A DNA stretch of 64,000 bases from Hofstenia miamia (taxonomy: Eukaryota > Xenacoelomorpha > Acoela > Hofsteniidae): NCBI GenBank assembly GCA_900660155.1, contig CABFPE010000134.1, forward strand, positions 269,636-333,635. The letters run 5' to 3'. Each line of letters opens with the position of its first letter. Positions within the stretch are counted from its first letter, which is position 1. Shown here in pieces: positions 25,279 through 38,364 of this stretch. Below the pieces are notes generated by a model. That model did no database searches, had not been told where the DNA came from, and saw only the letters and a program-made list of their open reading frames with translations. The translations under genes were made by a program, and so were the position numbers.

Positions 25279-28200
25279 ATTTTACAAATGGCCCATTTTC
25301 CGCTTAAAGGATGACAAACTTAAATTAGGTTTTCTAAAAATCTAAGAAGGTGTTGTATTGAATAATTTTAAATGAGATAAGCAACCAATTATGTGACTGT
25401 TCCATAACTTTCTGCATTAATCACAGTTACTCTTTATTATATTTCACAAAACATTCAACATTTTCTATTTTATGTCGGTAAAGAAATTGCAGAGATCAAT
25501 TAAAATGTACTTTACACTTGAATTTACATCAATTCCATATTCTATGCTTATATAAAATTGATGCACTCTAAGAGATTGATACGAGTGGGCGATTAATCGT
25601 TAATTTTCATTAATTCATTTTCTAGTTATTCACATTAAATTATAAATATTCCTAATAATGTAATTACCCGTGTCTATGTTTTACAAAATTTGCTAGCACT
25701 TTTATCAAATTCAGATAAATTTAAAACCCATAATGTGGAATACATATAAATTATAATACAGGTTACCTGATTTTGTCCTGTGATCAGGGTCATAGCCAAG
25801 AGGGCTACAGAGTGTTATGGGCCCCATGTTGAACAATTTCATACTATGTTCATGGTTTTGGAAGAATTTCCAACAATTTTATTGTATTGATATTCTTCGA
25901 TATAGTTGCACATAGTAGAAGCAAAGCTGGAACCGGGCCCGGGCTTGAAAAATTTAATACTCGGGCCGAAATTTATCATGTCTGAAATTAAGGGTATGTT
26001 AATTAATTGAATAAGATGATAGGTTGAATTCAATGCATCAATTCATGAGATGGCTCATTAGAATAATATGTGAGCAATACGATTACATAAAAATAGGCGT
26101 AGGAAGGAATAATCCATAGTTAAAGTTAAGATTAAAATAGATAGCAGCCGCATGAATTTTTTAATTATAATAATATATTTATACAATCGCTTCCTCAGGT
26201 TTTATCAAAAACTGATGGAAAAATTTGAAAATATTTAGCCTTTTTTACTGATTTTGACAGCTTATTTAAGAAAACAATGCTTTTAGTAAAAATATATTTG
26301 TTTCCAATAACAATGATTTTGACCAAAGCATAAAAGCTTTCGGTTAATGGAGTTTTTAAGTCACGGTAATTGACATAAAAATTTCGCTTGAAACAAAAAG
26401 CAAAATGATTTAGAGCAGTTGAAAGATACTCAAAATGAATCAAATAATAACATATACTTTGTTCTACACAGTTTTAAACCATCTTCAGTTTTGTCACCAG
26501 CTTAAGCATATCCTTACTTATTTGAAGTCATACCAGGTAATGCCAATATACATTCGCGTTTTGAACTTTCTAAACGCAATTTTAATAACCAATTATGCAA
26601 TGTGTTGAATAATTTGAATAATATAAAAACCATTTTAAAAATTTACTATTAGAATATTAGTGTCACCTTGACCCGTTTTAGTAGGCCCTGGTGTCACTTT
26701 CTTCCAAAAATTTAATTTAAACAATATTACAAATTTCTGTCAGCTGTAGACTTTCTACCACTGATATTGAATCGAAACTAAAAACGTAACTATTCATTCA
26801 ATTGATTCTGAAAAAATATTTAAAATATATATTTAATATAAATATTTTAGAATACGCTATTCTTACCAAGGGTACCTCAGCAGCCTTTCTCTTACAAATA
26901 ATTTACTTTAAGCAGTGCAGGAATTTTTCAATTTTTCGTCTGTTTTGACAAAATTTTGAGTGTAATTCAAAAACTAATAAAGATATTTAATATTTGAAAA
27001 CACCACGGGATAGAAGAATGTCTCTATTTGCATTACTAAATCATGCCACAGTGCCGACACCTCTACTTTAGCGAACAACAAGCTTCAATGGGTTTGGAAG
27101 ATCTATGTACATATAGAGAAGCAACTAGAGTTTGGTACTGTGAATGTGGGCTTTAAGCGTTAGATATAGAAAGAATTTTAATCTTTTCTAAAAAAATCGG
27201 AATTCTCAAAGAAAAATTGTTAGTTTTTTAAGCAATTCAGGCACATCAATAAGTCTTAGTACAAATTTTCAAAACTAAATTCACACATGTTCACATTTGG
27301 TTGAGTTCATGGTTCAAGAATTCCAAATTGCCTAATAGACTTGAAGAAAAGTTTTCGAAAATGTCGAACATCCTCTGTGCTTTTAAAATGACACCAGGCT
27401 TTTTAAGGTTAATTAAATGTGAAAATTTTTTAGATATTCTCTATCTCAACTTACAACGGTTATTTATTTCTGCTAGTGTAACTTTATTGTCCTGTATTTT
27501 TAAAATACGCCTAATCATTCATTTCAAAATGTGGAAAAATTTTTGAGTTAAACCATTTTTGAAAAGGACTCCACGGTTAGCTATTCTGATTCCTTAATCT
27601 CTTATCGATATACACCTTAAGACACCCGTTGCTCTAAACAGCAGCATAGCGTCTTCGCATCAATAAAACATATCAAGTCAATTTGGTGTGCTCTTGGTAA
27701 TTATCATAATATCTCTATATTGCATGATTGTCAATTATTTGAATTTTTTGTGTAGGAACCCAAGTCCTTCCATTACCCGAAAGTAAATTATACTATTATT
27801 ATTATTATTACCATCATCATTATTGTTGGTATGATTATTTTTAGGGATTTCTTCATTATGTTTGAAAGAAATTTTTAGAATTATCAAGAGTAACGAAATG
27901 CTCCAATAATCAAAGAAATACTTAAAATGACAAATTCTTTGTTTTGGTTTTTGAATCGAATAGTTTCTGCAGCTTAATTTTAGTTTGTTGGACTATCAGT
28001 CTCCAAACAGCTATTATAAAAGGCCTTGATTATCTGCATAGTAAAGAAAAACATTAATTAATGTCACAGACTGTCTAACAGTGCATGTTAGAGGAATCCA
28101 TCAAACGTAGTGGCATTAAAGTTTTTAAGGAATGATACCGTAATAATATTTTGCTTTAAATTACTAAGAGAGGGGAATTAAGAAATCTCATATTTTATGA

Positions 28201-29243
28201 AATGCTAGCACCCATTGTAAAAACTGAAAAATTGCTTAAAAATTGTACATATACTCAGATGCAGAAATTTGTATGTCCACAATCAACGGAGTTTTGTTTT
28301 AAGCCTCTCAACCGGAGTCCACATCGATTTTAGTGAACCTTGCCAATTTCCTAGATGCCCACTTACAAAAACTAGCAAATGGGGGTCATCGGTGACATTT
28401 TGATGGTCCATAAGGTTATTCTAGTTTAGAACGGTTTTCATTACTTAGAACGGAATTTCCATTGAATAAATCTTCATTTTTTACTTAGTTACTCAATTAT
28501 CTTAAAAAAGTTATATTATGAATTATTTACTGATGTACATAAATGTTCCACGAAAATTAATTGTTAAATAATGTATTTGTATTGGTTTAGTTTTCCTTTA
28601 AAATAAAGCAGTAACCATTTACTATATATTTCATATTAACAATTCCTCTACTATTTTATCAGTGATTTTTTTGCGAAGGGATCCAGCAAAAAAATTAAGA
28701 GGAAAAGAGGTCCATGGAAAAGAAAAATTTGAGAACCATTGATCTACATAAATGGAAATTTACAAGATTTTCAATACATAATCGAAACACAAACCTTTTC
28801 CGACTTTCATGTATTTCGTTCTGTTATTGATGATTTCTGTAAAATAGTTTGTGTTTGCTTCGCAGACCTTAGTTTGTAAGATATCGAGAAAATGATATAT
28901 GAACCTAAAATACAACTTTAACTGCATTATAATTTTCAATAATTAACATTAATCTCATTAAGAAATTGACTTATTTATGTAATGCAACAGTTGGATAAAA
29001 AGACCTTTTCAGGTCACATGAGCAATGAATAATTCACACGTTATATTAGTTTCTTTTTGTAACACGCTTCTTCATGTTAATGCACAAATATGTGCGTCAA
29101 CAAAATACCATTCCTAACCTATCTTTACTTCCATAAATTGCTGCAATTTTTTATTATTTTAATTATTTAGCACCGCTTTCTAAACTAAATATAATAGTGT
29201 AGAAATGGGTCACGTCCAAAATTGTTTTTTTGCTATTTTATGT

Positions 29244-29283
<40 letters not shown>

Positions 29284-30385
29284 TATTTGTGCACAAATAT
29301 ATTTTTATATATATATATATATGTATGTATATATATATATATATATATATATAACTTGAGAATTAAAATTTTATTAGGTATTGGAGTACTAATTGCATTC
29401 ATTGGGAAGATGTGGTTCCATAGTAACAGATGAATTTTTTACAAATACGGCTGTGGCCAGGTACGAGTACAAGTAAGAAGGTTAGGCAGTGATAGTAAAC
29501 TTAGATTACACCGGAGTCGTAGTTGTAAAGCATATGACAAAGTCGTTGAAAATTCCGCAAGATTCTTAATTTTCTATGTGAAAATTTTTAAGGGTCAAAA
29601 CATGAACAAAATGGAACAATAATTAAAAGAAATGAATTTTATTGATAATTTATGCAAGTTTTTGAAAAGGAATTTAACAGTTTTTCAAATAAACTTCGAT
29701 GAACATCAAGAAAAATGCAATAAAAATTAAATTTGCTGATACTAAAGTGAAATCAAATTTTTAGTTTTGCAAGTCTACATTTAAATTTACAAGGTTCTGT
29801 TCAAATGCAATGGTTTGAACAACACATAAATTCAATAACTACTATTACTACACCTAAATAATATTGAATTGGATAATGTCAGTGAAACAAGAATGCTATT
29901 ATTATACATAGATTGGCAACCAGATGGGAAATCTGGGAAAAAAATATTTCTCTAGTAATTGGCACATTTATATATTTTATATATTTAAATTTTGCTTAAT
30001 AATTAACTCCAAACAAACATAATGTTGCTAATTAATAATATTGAGTCAATAAGTAAGTAAATTATTCTTGCAACATATTGTTTCATCATATAATATTATG
30101 AAAAAAGTACTATAAATCTATCTAAATTATAAAAATATTAATTTTTTTTACCTATTGCTACTTCAAATTGAAAAATTCAATTTTTACCAATTTTCTTTGG
30201 TAAATTTTGAATAAAACAGTTGATTTCTGAAAATAGACATTATATTTGTTTTCTTTAATCAATAATCAATTTTTGTCAGTAAGATTTGACAATCTATAAA
30301 TTATAAATAAAAAAATAATTTTCTTTAATTTTTTCAATAAATTATCAATTTTGAATGACATGAAGTTATAAGATTATCAGATTGA

Positions 30386-30433
<48 letters not shown>

Positions 30434-31559
30434 CAGACACATTGATTGTTAAATATTATTCACTGTAACGAGAAAAACATCTGAATGCAATGACTAGCAT
30501 TACGAATGAAGTTATATGAAAAGAAAAAAATCAAGTGCAAATTAATGGTCCAATTAACATTGTCTGAAAATACATTCTCTTTCATAAAAATTAGACAGGG
30601 GAATCCTAGAGTACTTTTCAAAGTATTATGCATTTCATTTCTTAAGGTGCAAAAGATGCTTTAATGTAAGCATTTAAGGTTAATTAACAAAAATACACAT
30701 TTTACATGTCATAAGTTTAAAAACGGTTTTTGGAATAGTAGTGAGTCTCTTTGATCCGTTGAACAAGTAGAAACTAAAACTGTATTAGAGAAAATTAATC
30801 CACTCTGGAAGGGGAAGGAAAATATTGACATCATTGACAATACAGGCCAAATGTTTGGACTAAGGTGTATAGTCAGGGATAAGCAATATTAAATTAATAT
30901 ATTATTTTTGAAATAATTGGAAATCAATTAATCTATTGAACAAACATATGACATCGATTATTTAGGAAGAATATTTTCCAATAATTATTTAAATAATTAC
31001 TCTTAAATAAAAAACATTTTGTTAGCAAATATAATCAGGTGCTAATTTGAGGAACAACTGCCATTTCAAGAAAAAAGTGTAGAACGGCTGTTGAGGCGCA
31101 GATCAGTTCGATTACTTTGCTTCTGTAACAGAATATTGAGATCCACCAAATTTTAATGTTCTTTGTACATTTAGGTTTCAACATTAACCCTTTTCTTGTG
31201 CCGTACACCATATTTTGTACACTTTATCATATCTAAGGAAGCCACACCTTGCAAAAGACATTTATGGTAAGACCAAATTTGACAATAATGACTAGTAACA
31301 ACAAACTCATGTTGATCTAGAAGAATCAATTTTTCTTAGAGCTAATAGGAACATCGCTTGTCAGCTCACAGAGTTTAATGCAAACATGCATTGACATTTT
31401 AAGATGCGCACCCAATCCGTATCCGAAGAATGTTTTGAAGCATCCGCAACATTTTAAAGGTCTTAAAATGTTTATGGAGTATGCAGTGCCTTATGACTTG
31501 TCTATTTGCAGTAAAAAGCTAACAATAATTGAATTCGTAATAGCACGACTTCATATGAA
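25279..31559. other. AT-rich DNA, probable 5' introns of the channel gene
   Basis: The first exons of the channel subunit should lie on the minus strand at higher coordinates than 25067, but none is convincing. (AT)n runs lie at 29247-29353 and 30392-30431, and (ATT)n at 27788-27808. GC-rich patches at 25785-25830 and 25925-25970 (GGGCCCGGGC) look like transposon ends. TTAACCCTTTTCTTGTGCCG at 31189 resembles a single piggyBac-type end without a partner. Confidence 0.4.
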
Positions 31560-32520
31560 TGCTCGAATGTAACATTCTGCTATTAAGTGATCTACTGTCT
31601 CCATGTCTTTCCTATATAGCTAACAATTATCACTTACCTCAGCTCTTCTCTATGTGTTTCGTCACCAAGTTTGTCCTTTATTGCTTACTCCTTTACTGCC
31701 ATTATCAGTGCGTCTGTTTCTTTAGTCCTGCCTTCCCTAGTCACTTTTTGCTCTCTTCTAAGCCATAGTTTTCTGATTTCTCCAGTATTCTCCATCCATC
31801 GCCTTCTGCCTATGCCTTGTTTTTCTCGCTGTTTTTATACTAATCTTGTATGACTTCTTTCCCTCATCCTTTGTTTTTGATCTTCTATAACTACATACTG
31901 ACCTGCCGTTGTGACTCCTTAGTGTGCTCTTCTAAATATTCCCTTAGTCCTAGTACTTCCGTTTCTACAGCTTTCTCCAGATTTAGCAGTTTTTTTCCTC
32001 CTTTATGTTTGCCATGTACAGTCTATCCACACCTCCATTTAAGCTGAATGCTTTCTCTGCTGCTAGTATCTTCCTTATCTCCCTATCTAATTCCCTCAGT
32101 TCATTCTGATTCCACCTAACTATTCCTGCCGCATATCTCAACACTGGTATTGCTCATGTATTATTTACCTTTATGAGTTAAAGTCAATTCACTACTAACT
32201 TTTATAGTACGATCCTTACCCTCTTCTGTTATTCATTCCTTAGCCTTGTCTTCATTTCCTAACAATGCGTTCTCTCTCACACTCCTGAGTACCTGTATCC
32301 TTCCTTGACCTGCTTATCCGCAATCCACCTCCATTTGTACACTTGTCCCTGATCAATGTTACTGCTGCACACTTTCCTAAACTAAACTCCAACCCTTCCT
32401 CTCTACTAGCCTTCATCTGCAAAATCTTCATTGAATTTGCATACATCTTCAGATATTCCATGTACCATAGGTGACTCACTTATATTGCTGCATTCTTTCT
32501 GCTTCTCTAGAATATACCTG
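31560..32520 (-). mobile_element. LINE family B (R4/Dong-like), copy B1
   Basis: Fragment of a non-LTR retrotransposon of the R2 superfamily on the minus strand. Near 32460-32480 it reads SHLWYMEYLKMYA, the reverse transcriptase palm with YMDD decayed to YMEY, followed by GLEFSLGKCAAVTL. Further along (about 32050) it reads KAFSLNGGVDRLYM, a conserved post-RT stretch. Towards 31560 it matches the part of copy B3 before the CCHC motif, and then it stops. Many breaks. Its 5' side abuts the (TTA)n at 32545. Confidence 0.7.
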
Positions 32521-32544
32521 TTGTACGAAACATGTGAACTTACT

Positions 32545-32587
32545 TTATTATTACTATTAATATTATTATTATTATGATTCTTATTAT
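32545..32587. repeat. (TTA)n junction between copies B1 and B2
   Basis: Imperfect ATT/TTA repeat. It is at once the 5' flank of minus-strand copy B1 and the (TAA)n tail of copy B2. Confidence 0.8.
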
Positions 32588-33182
32588 CATTCGTTCTTAC
32601 AGCTTAATGCTCACCAGTTCCCAGGGAGTCTGAAAACCTTTCTCAAGACTCTAGCTGCTTCTTCTGTGCAAACGCCCATCCCAATTTCAGTAATCCTAAT
32701 TACTACAAGTATCTCAGCCTTTCTTCTTACTACTCCTAGTACGTCTACTCCTGACTAGTTCAACCTCCTTTCTTCTACCAACATCCTGTACTTGTATAAG
32801 AGTTTCCTCAGGACTCTAGCTGTTCCTAATAATGCTGCCTTCTGTGCTACTGCTCCTCCCCACTTTGGTACTCCCAACTCCTCCAAGTATCTCTTATGCT
32901 TCTTACTCACTGCTCCTAGTGCTCCTACAACTATCGGGACTACTTCAACTTTCTTTAACTTCCACAGCCTTTCTATTTCCTCTGCCAACTCCCTGTACTT
33001 GTCTATCTTTTCTTTCTCATTGCTTGCTACACATTCCTGTACTTTAGTACTGCCATGTCTATCACAGTTTCCATACTTTCCTCTTTGTCTTTCACTCCTA
33101 TGTCTGACTTCCATGCTTCTATTACTGTATGTTGGAGTCGCACAGTATCTTAACCTTCTCATTTTCTATGACTCTGTGGCTT
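32588..33182 (-). mobile_element. LINE family B (R4/Dong-like), copy B2, 3' part
   Basis: C-terminal part of the same retrotransposon protein. The minus strand reads KYRELAEEIERLWKLKKVEV, VVPIVVGALGAVSKKHKRYL, ALLGTARVLRKLL and, past the stop, the (TAA)n tail. The K-Y-x-x-L element belongs to the restriction-like endonuclease of R2-type LINEs. It is 5'-truncated at about 33182, where it meets family A sequence. Plus-strand ORFs here are antisense shadows. Confidence 0.75.
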
Positions 33183-33388
33183 ATTTTTCCAAATACCTAA
33201 CGTCATATAAAGGAGTTCCTCAGGGAACAATAACGGGCCCAACCCTATTTAACCTTTCCGTCAATGATCTAAAGCTTTGCATAAAGGGTTATAAAGTGGA
33301 CCAGTACGCTGATATACATGCATATCAGAAAATATGAGCCCATACAAGCTGTTAAAAAAATCAAAGAAAACAGTTTTACTAACCAAAT
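33183..33388 (+). mobile_element. LINE family A, copy A0, 5' piece
   Basis: Reverse transcriptase palm fragment: KGVPQGTITGPTLFNLSVND and QYAD, matching GVPQGTVLGPILF and QYADDT in copies A1 and A2. The copy resumes at 34313 after the mariner. The junction with copy B2 is at about 33182. Confidence 0.75.
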
Positions 33389-33390
33389 AC

Positions 33391-34310
33391 CCCTCTGGTC
33401 AAAAAGTAAGTTTCCCTTTCCACGTAGCAAACAATAATTGATCCAATAAAGCTTACATTAATATCAAATACGAAAGCAGCTATAAACTATTCAACATAAT
33501 CGCTATTGAGTTCCACGCATTTCTTCCAGCGCCGCCTCCAGGGAGTCAAAACAATGCGATATTTCCTTACTTGAAATTTGCCAAACTGAAGCATTAAATG
33601 CATTGTTGATTTCTTCAATTGTAGAAAACGACTGTCCAGATATCAACTCCTTGATTTTGGGAAAGAGAAAGAAATCACAAGGAGTAAGGTCGGGAGAATA
33701 TGGCAGAGGCAAGATGTCCCACTCTTGTCGATTCAAGTAATCTTGCACAATTAGGCATCAATGTGCTGGAGCATTGTCGTGATGGAAAACAATGCGTTGA
33801 TTTTTGCAATTTCTCACCAAACTAATATGTAATTGTCGAATGAGCACATCTTTGTAATAACCACCATTGACATGTTGTCCAGTTGGTACAGCAGCGTTGA
33901 GCAGAATACAACTTTTTTCAAAAAGACATTGTGCTTGTGCATAACCTTCGTTGATGATTGTTTTTGCATGACTTTATTTGGTCTGGGTGCATCAACATCG
34001 CCCCACTCCGCTGACTGTCACTTCAGAAAAGGATTTCCAACTGTAAACCCACGTTTCGTCACCAGTAATATTTGTCATATCACAATGTGAGTCAAAGAAA
34101 TTGGATAATGACGCGAGTGTCATATCTTGGATATGCATTCATCGTGGAAAGAAAAATTATGCAATTAACAATTTTTGGATGCATGTAATTAAATATATTT
34201 GTCAATCCATCAAAAATCACATTAACTTTCAAATATAAATTAACTGCAAGCATGTATTTAAGCATGCAGGCGCACGTGTACACCGAAACTTACTTATTGA
34301 CTTAACCACG
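33391..34310 (-). mobile_element. mariner element inserted in LINE copy A0
   Basis: A 920 bp mariner with TA at both sides (33389-33390 and 34311-34312) and inverted ends sharing GTCAAAAAGTAAGTTTC (right end GTCAATAAGTAAGTTTC). The minus strand encodes transposase pieces in order: ITGDETWVY (first catalytic D), FHHDNAPAH (second D) and YSPDLTPCDFFLFPK (third D), the mariner D,D,D arrangement, then a C-terminal 81-residue frame. Full mariners are about 1.3 kb, so the N-terminal DNA-binding part is largely deleted, and stops or frameshifts separate the rest. Inactive. Confidence 0.88.
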
Positions 34311-34312
34311 TA

Positions 34313-35060
34313 TTTTAACAGAAATTGTCTATCTATAAATATTTCTAAAACTAAATTTACAATATATACACCACAACATTGTAAACCAATTGCAGACAAA
34401 ATATATTTGAAGATGAAAATTTTCTTCCATCAGAATCAGTTAAATATCTTTGGGGTAGAAATAGACCAAACTTTAAAGTTCAATGCCTTCATTTCAAAGA
34501 AACTAATGAATGCGGGTATCCAATATCTCTATGAACTGAAACCAATTCTCCAATCTTTGCATTTAATTAGCACATTTGTAACAAGCCAATTTAATTTATC
34601 TAGTTCTTTAGCATAAATCTTTGCATTTAATTAGCACATTTGTAACAAGCCAATTTAATTTATCTAGTTCTTTAGCATAAATGTTGAAACAAATGAATGC
34701 TTAAATATTACATTCAATAGAGCTGTGTGGACGATGTTCAACATCGATAAACAATAAACTAGTATGTATTTGCAAAAATACAACTTACTATCACCAGCAA
34801 ATCAAATAAAATACATCTGTTTAACAACTCTTTTCAAACGTTGTATTGGATATACGCATTTACTTCCTAGACAATTATATCAGCTACAACACACGCAAGA
34901 TATCAATTGCAAACAAATCAACCTTTTGAAAAAATTTTTATGTTTGCACAGTAAGGCTATGGAACAATCTCGACAAATGAAACTAGGTTTTCTACAAATA
35001 TTACCATATTTAAACGTAAATTGAAACACACCTTGTTAAATCCTCAAAAAATTTTGCATT
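34313..35060 (+). mobile_element. LINE family A, copy A0, 3' piece
   Basis: Continuation of copy A0 after the mariner. RT thumb region with NRNCLSINISKTKFTIY, then NIFGVEIDQTLKFNAFI (family F-L-G-V-x-I-D). It then shows the C-terminal tail seen in the other copies and ends about 35060 without a clear (TTA)n. Contains a 64 bp tandem duplication. Confidence 0.72.
34555..34682 (+). repeat. Exact 64 bp tandem duplication
   Basis: Units 34555-34618 and 34619-34682 are identical, inside decayed LINE copy A0. Their identity shows the duplication is far younger than the LINE insertion, or is an assembly slip. Confidence 0.93.
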
Positions 35061-37498
35061 CATCCAAAAAAATATCATGAAGAACTGATTAATATCACAT
35101 ACAACCCAAATATATATTATCATATTGACTATCTAAATTATAAGTCAAATGAAATTTCCGAAATAAATTACCCATACTATTCCATAAATGTATTTGGTGA
35201 CTTTAATATAAATAATTTTAACAATCTTGAAAAAAATCATTAAACGAATTTTGTGCCACATACGATTTTCACTGTGTAAACACCAATATAAGTAATATAT
35301 CTACTAAAACTAATAGTTTTAGAATAATCTATACAAGGGATTATCAAAATTACTCAGATAAAATAATGGAAAACTTTTGGAAAATGTATCATTTAACTAC
35401 ATCTACTCATTAAAATCTGGATCTTGTATGATTAATTATATTTCAAAAGAAATTTGCAATGCAAATAACAAAGCAGCACCAATTAAATGCCGCAAGGTAA
35501 GATTAAAGGCTCGCAAATTTCCTTTATTCAATGCCGATGATCGCGAAATACGTGAACAAGTAAGAATTTATAGAAAACTATATGATCTTGCTAAAACAGA
35601 ACCGACTACCACTAATTGGACTAATTACGAAAAATCAAAGAATATAATTAAGCAATTAAGAAATAAAAAATCTGCTTTAAAAAAAATTGATTACCAAATT
35701 ACGACAGAAAAAACAAAAATAATTGACCACCTAAACACAACATTTAAAGAACTTGGAAACTTCAATTTCCCCAAATATAAAAGTAAGGAAAATATTAATA
35801 AATGCACAGCAAAACATTCTTTTCTTTTAGGCTCGTAAATACTAGTAAATTAGAAACCATAATAAAAATCTTAGACACAAATAAATCAACTGCCTCTTAA
35901 AATCTTCCAATCTTTATTATTAAGCGCTTTTTTTCATATTTTTATTGAGCATCTGCCATTCGCATTTAATCAATGGCATTATTGATAGCAAATTTCCTGA
36001 CATTTTTAAAAAATCGGACATAAGGCCCCTATTTAAAAAAGGTGACCCTCTAAATGCAAATAATTACAGCCCCATTTGCATTAGCCATCCCTTTAGTAAA
36101 CTGTTTGAGAAATTATTAAATAATCAAATAAACGCCTATTTGAAATCTGAAAATATTCTCTCGAAGAATCAGTTTGGTTTGCGTAGTGGTTATAGCACTC
36201 AAGATGCAATTCTATCAATATCAGAACAAATAAAATCTAATTTAGCCCTTAATAAATGTAGTTGCGTTGCCCTTCTTGATTTAAACAAAACTTTTAACTC
36301 AATGAATTTCGACATACTTAACGATAAATTAACGTATTATAACTTTGATAACAAAGCTATTAATTTAATAATGAACTTACTTCAAAATCGACAACAAAGA
36401 GTTATACTTAATGGCAACAAATCAAAATATACTATAACTGACCATGGGGTGCCTCAAGGGACAGTTTTAGGCCCCATCCTTTTTGCAATCTACGTGAAAG
36501 TCATAATCCAAAATGTAAAATACAGTAAAATTTATCAATATGCAGATGATACCTGTCTTATAAGTACTAATATGAATGCCTTTAATGCAACTAAATACCT
36601 GCAAAATGATATAGAAAATTTAACAAAATATTTCACAAATAATCAACTGAAAGTAAATAATGAAAAAACACAATTTATAATATTCTCTCCTAAAACATTC
36701 AAAAGTCACACAAAAAACATTGAACTTAATATAAATCATGTACCAATAAAGCAAAGTGTTTAGGGGTTGAAATTGACAATGATATAAATTTCGAACAATT
36801 CTTAATGTCAAAAATTAAAAAAATGGCTTCTGGGGTTAGATATCTTTATCATCTTAGAAATATTTCAAATCCATATCACAAACAATTAATAAATGTTCTC
36901 TGCTTATCACACTTTCAATATTGCTCATTTATCTTTACAAATATAAACTCGAAATATTGCATTCTTTTGTCTAAAACCTTCAATGGGTCTCTTAAAACAC
37001 TCAATTTCGCTCAAAAACATGATAATGCATCCACCTATCGACTAAAATACAAAATATTATCTCCTTACTACCAAATTCAAATGCACATGTTATCAATACT
37101 ATTTAAATTCAAATTTAGTTTTGTTTTTAAGACAATATATAAAAATAAATGAAATTTCTCAAAAATTCTTATGCTTAGATAAACATTATAATAGCTTTCA
37201 CCACACAGCAACTAAAGTATGGAATAACTTAAATCATCAAATTCAAATTGAAAAAAACTACAAGAAATTCAGAATAAAAATTCCGAAGGTTTCTCTTTAA
37301 TAGACAATGCATTCTTAACGACCATAACACACTACACTCATTCACTAAAAAGTCACGCGCACGTAGTCACGCACACACACAGACATTTATATTATATATT
37401 TTTTTAATTATTTTGTAAATACATGTACATGTAGTTGTAGTTTGTAGCATTTTACTGTTATTGACAGCAATAAATTTGCTTTGACTCTTATTATTTCA
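35060..37498 (+). mobile_element. LINE family A, copy A1
   Basis: 5'-truncated non-LTR retrotransposon. It begins inside the apurinic-type endonuclease (LINITYNPN, VFGDFN). Then comes the linker (RKLYDLAKTEPTTTNWTNYE at about 35570-35630). The reverse transcriptase follows at 35945-36763: SKNQFGLRSGYSTQDAIL, VALLDLNKTFNSM, HGVPQGTVLGPILFAIYV and QYADDTCL. The thumb is at 36770-37150 and a C-terminal piece (KVWNNLNHQI) at about 37210. CAATAAATTTGCTTTGACTC is followed by TTATTA at the 3' end. The frame is broken several times. The QFGFR-ST-DAI pattern places it in the CR1/L2/Jockey assemblage; the exact clade was not fixed. Confidence 0.85.
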
Positions 37499-37499
37499 T

Positions 37500-38328
37500 T
37501 TCTTCTCACAGCTTCATGCTCGTATCCCTCTCAGCTCGGGGAACTCACCAGTTCCCAGAGAGTCTGAGAGCTTTCCTCAGGACTCTAGCTGTTTTTAACA
37601 ATGCTACCTTCTGTGCTACCGCTCCTCCCCAATTTTTCTCTTTGTCTACTACTACTACTACTGTCTGGCCTCCGCGCTTCTATCACTTTGCTTGTCTGTA
37701 TGTTGAAGTCCCACAGTATTTTAACCTTCTCATTTTCTATGACGCCCTGTGGCTTGTGCTCATACCACTTGTCTCCTGCTTCTAACCCATGCTGCCTTCT
37801 CAAGCTCCAATGTACCATTCGTCCTACCTTGTCATGCCTGAACTTATACTCTGCGCTAACTTCTCACACCCTGCTATCAGATGATCTACTGTCTCCGCCT
37901 CTTTCTTACATAGCCTACACTTATCACTTACTTTTACTCTTCTGTCTATATGCTTCTTCACCCATTTTGTTCTTATTGCTTGCTCCTGTGCTGTCATTAT
38001 CAGCGCTTCTGTTTCTCTTTTTAGTCCTGCCTTCTTTAACCACTTGTTGCTTTCTTCTCTGTCACACTTTTCTGTGTTCCTCCAGTATTCTCCATGCATT
38101 GCGTTCTGCCTATACCTTGTTTGTCTCTCTAATTCCATCCTACTCTGGTATGCTGTCTTTCTTTCACTCTCAGTTCTTATCTTCTTTAACTCCTTAGTGA
38201 CCTCCAGTATTGATCCTCTAGGTTCAATTCAACTCTCTTTTTCCCTTTACTCTCATCCAACTGTAAATTTCGCACTTGTCTTGCAAGCCTCTGCTCTGTA
38301 ACTTCTAATCCTGTTCCTGCCTTCCTCC
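37500..38328 (-). mobile_element. LINE family B (R4/Dong-like), copy B3
   Basis: C-terminal part of the family B protein on the minus strand. It reads LKRETEALIMTAQEQAIRT, then CRLCKKEAETVDHLIAGC (the CCHC motif of R2-type LINEs), MVHWSLRRQHGLEAGDKWYE, KVKILWDFNIQTSKVIEARR and PD (start of the restriction-like endonuclease motif). An internal deletion removes part of the endonuclease before RKALRLSGNW at the end. TTA repeats flank it on both sides (37486-37496 and 38329-38364), so it appears inserted in the tail of copy A1. Confidence 0.8.
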
Positions 38329-38364
38329 ATTATTATTATTATTATTGTTATTATTATTATTAGT
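38329..38364. repeat. (TTA)n, probable displaced tail of LINE A1
   Basis: Triplet repeat between the 5' end of B3 and the 5' end of A2. Confidence 0.75.

Noticed and set aside
29230-29433. 67-codon frame of Ile/Tyr repeats
   Set aside because: Translation of an (AT)n microsatellite.
29512-29573. 62 nt minus-strand piece ending YNYDSG with the phase needed before the 25067 exon
   Set aside because: Phase fits and YD precedes the junction, but the usual R-x-R-P of this receptor region is missing and the donor (GTGTAA) is poor; chance is as likely.
31850-32047. Short plus-strand frames rich in Ser, Pro and Cys at 31559-32047
   Set aside because: Antisense of decayed LINE copy B1.
32792-33337. 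181-codon plus-strand frame and its overlapping neighbours
   Set aside because: Ser/Leu/Pro-rich antisense of LINE copy B2 whose minus strand reads as the real endonuclease part; only its last residues (GVPQGT) are genuine LINE A0.
37601-38301. Plus-strand Leu/Ser/Cys-rich frames up to 198 codons
   Set aside because: Antisense shadows of LINE copy B3 on the minus strand.
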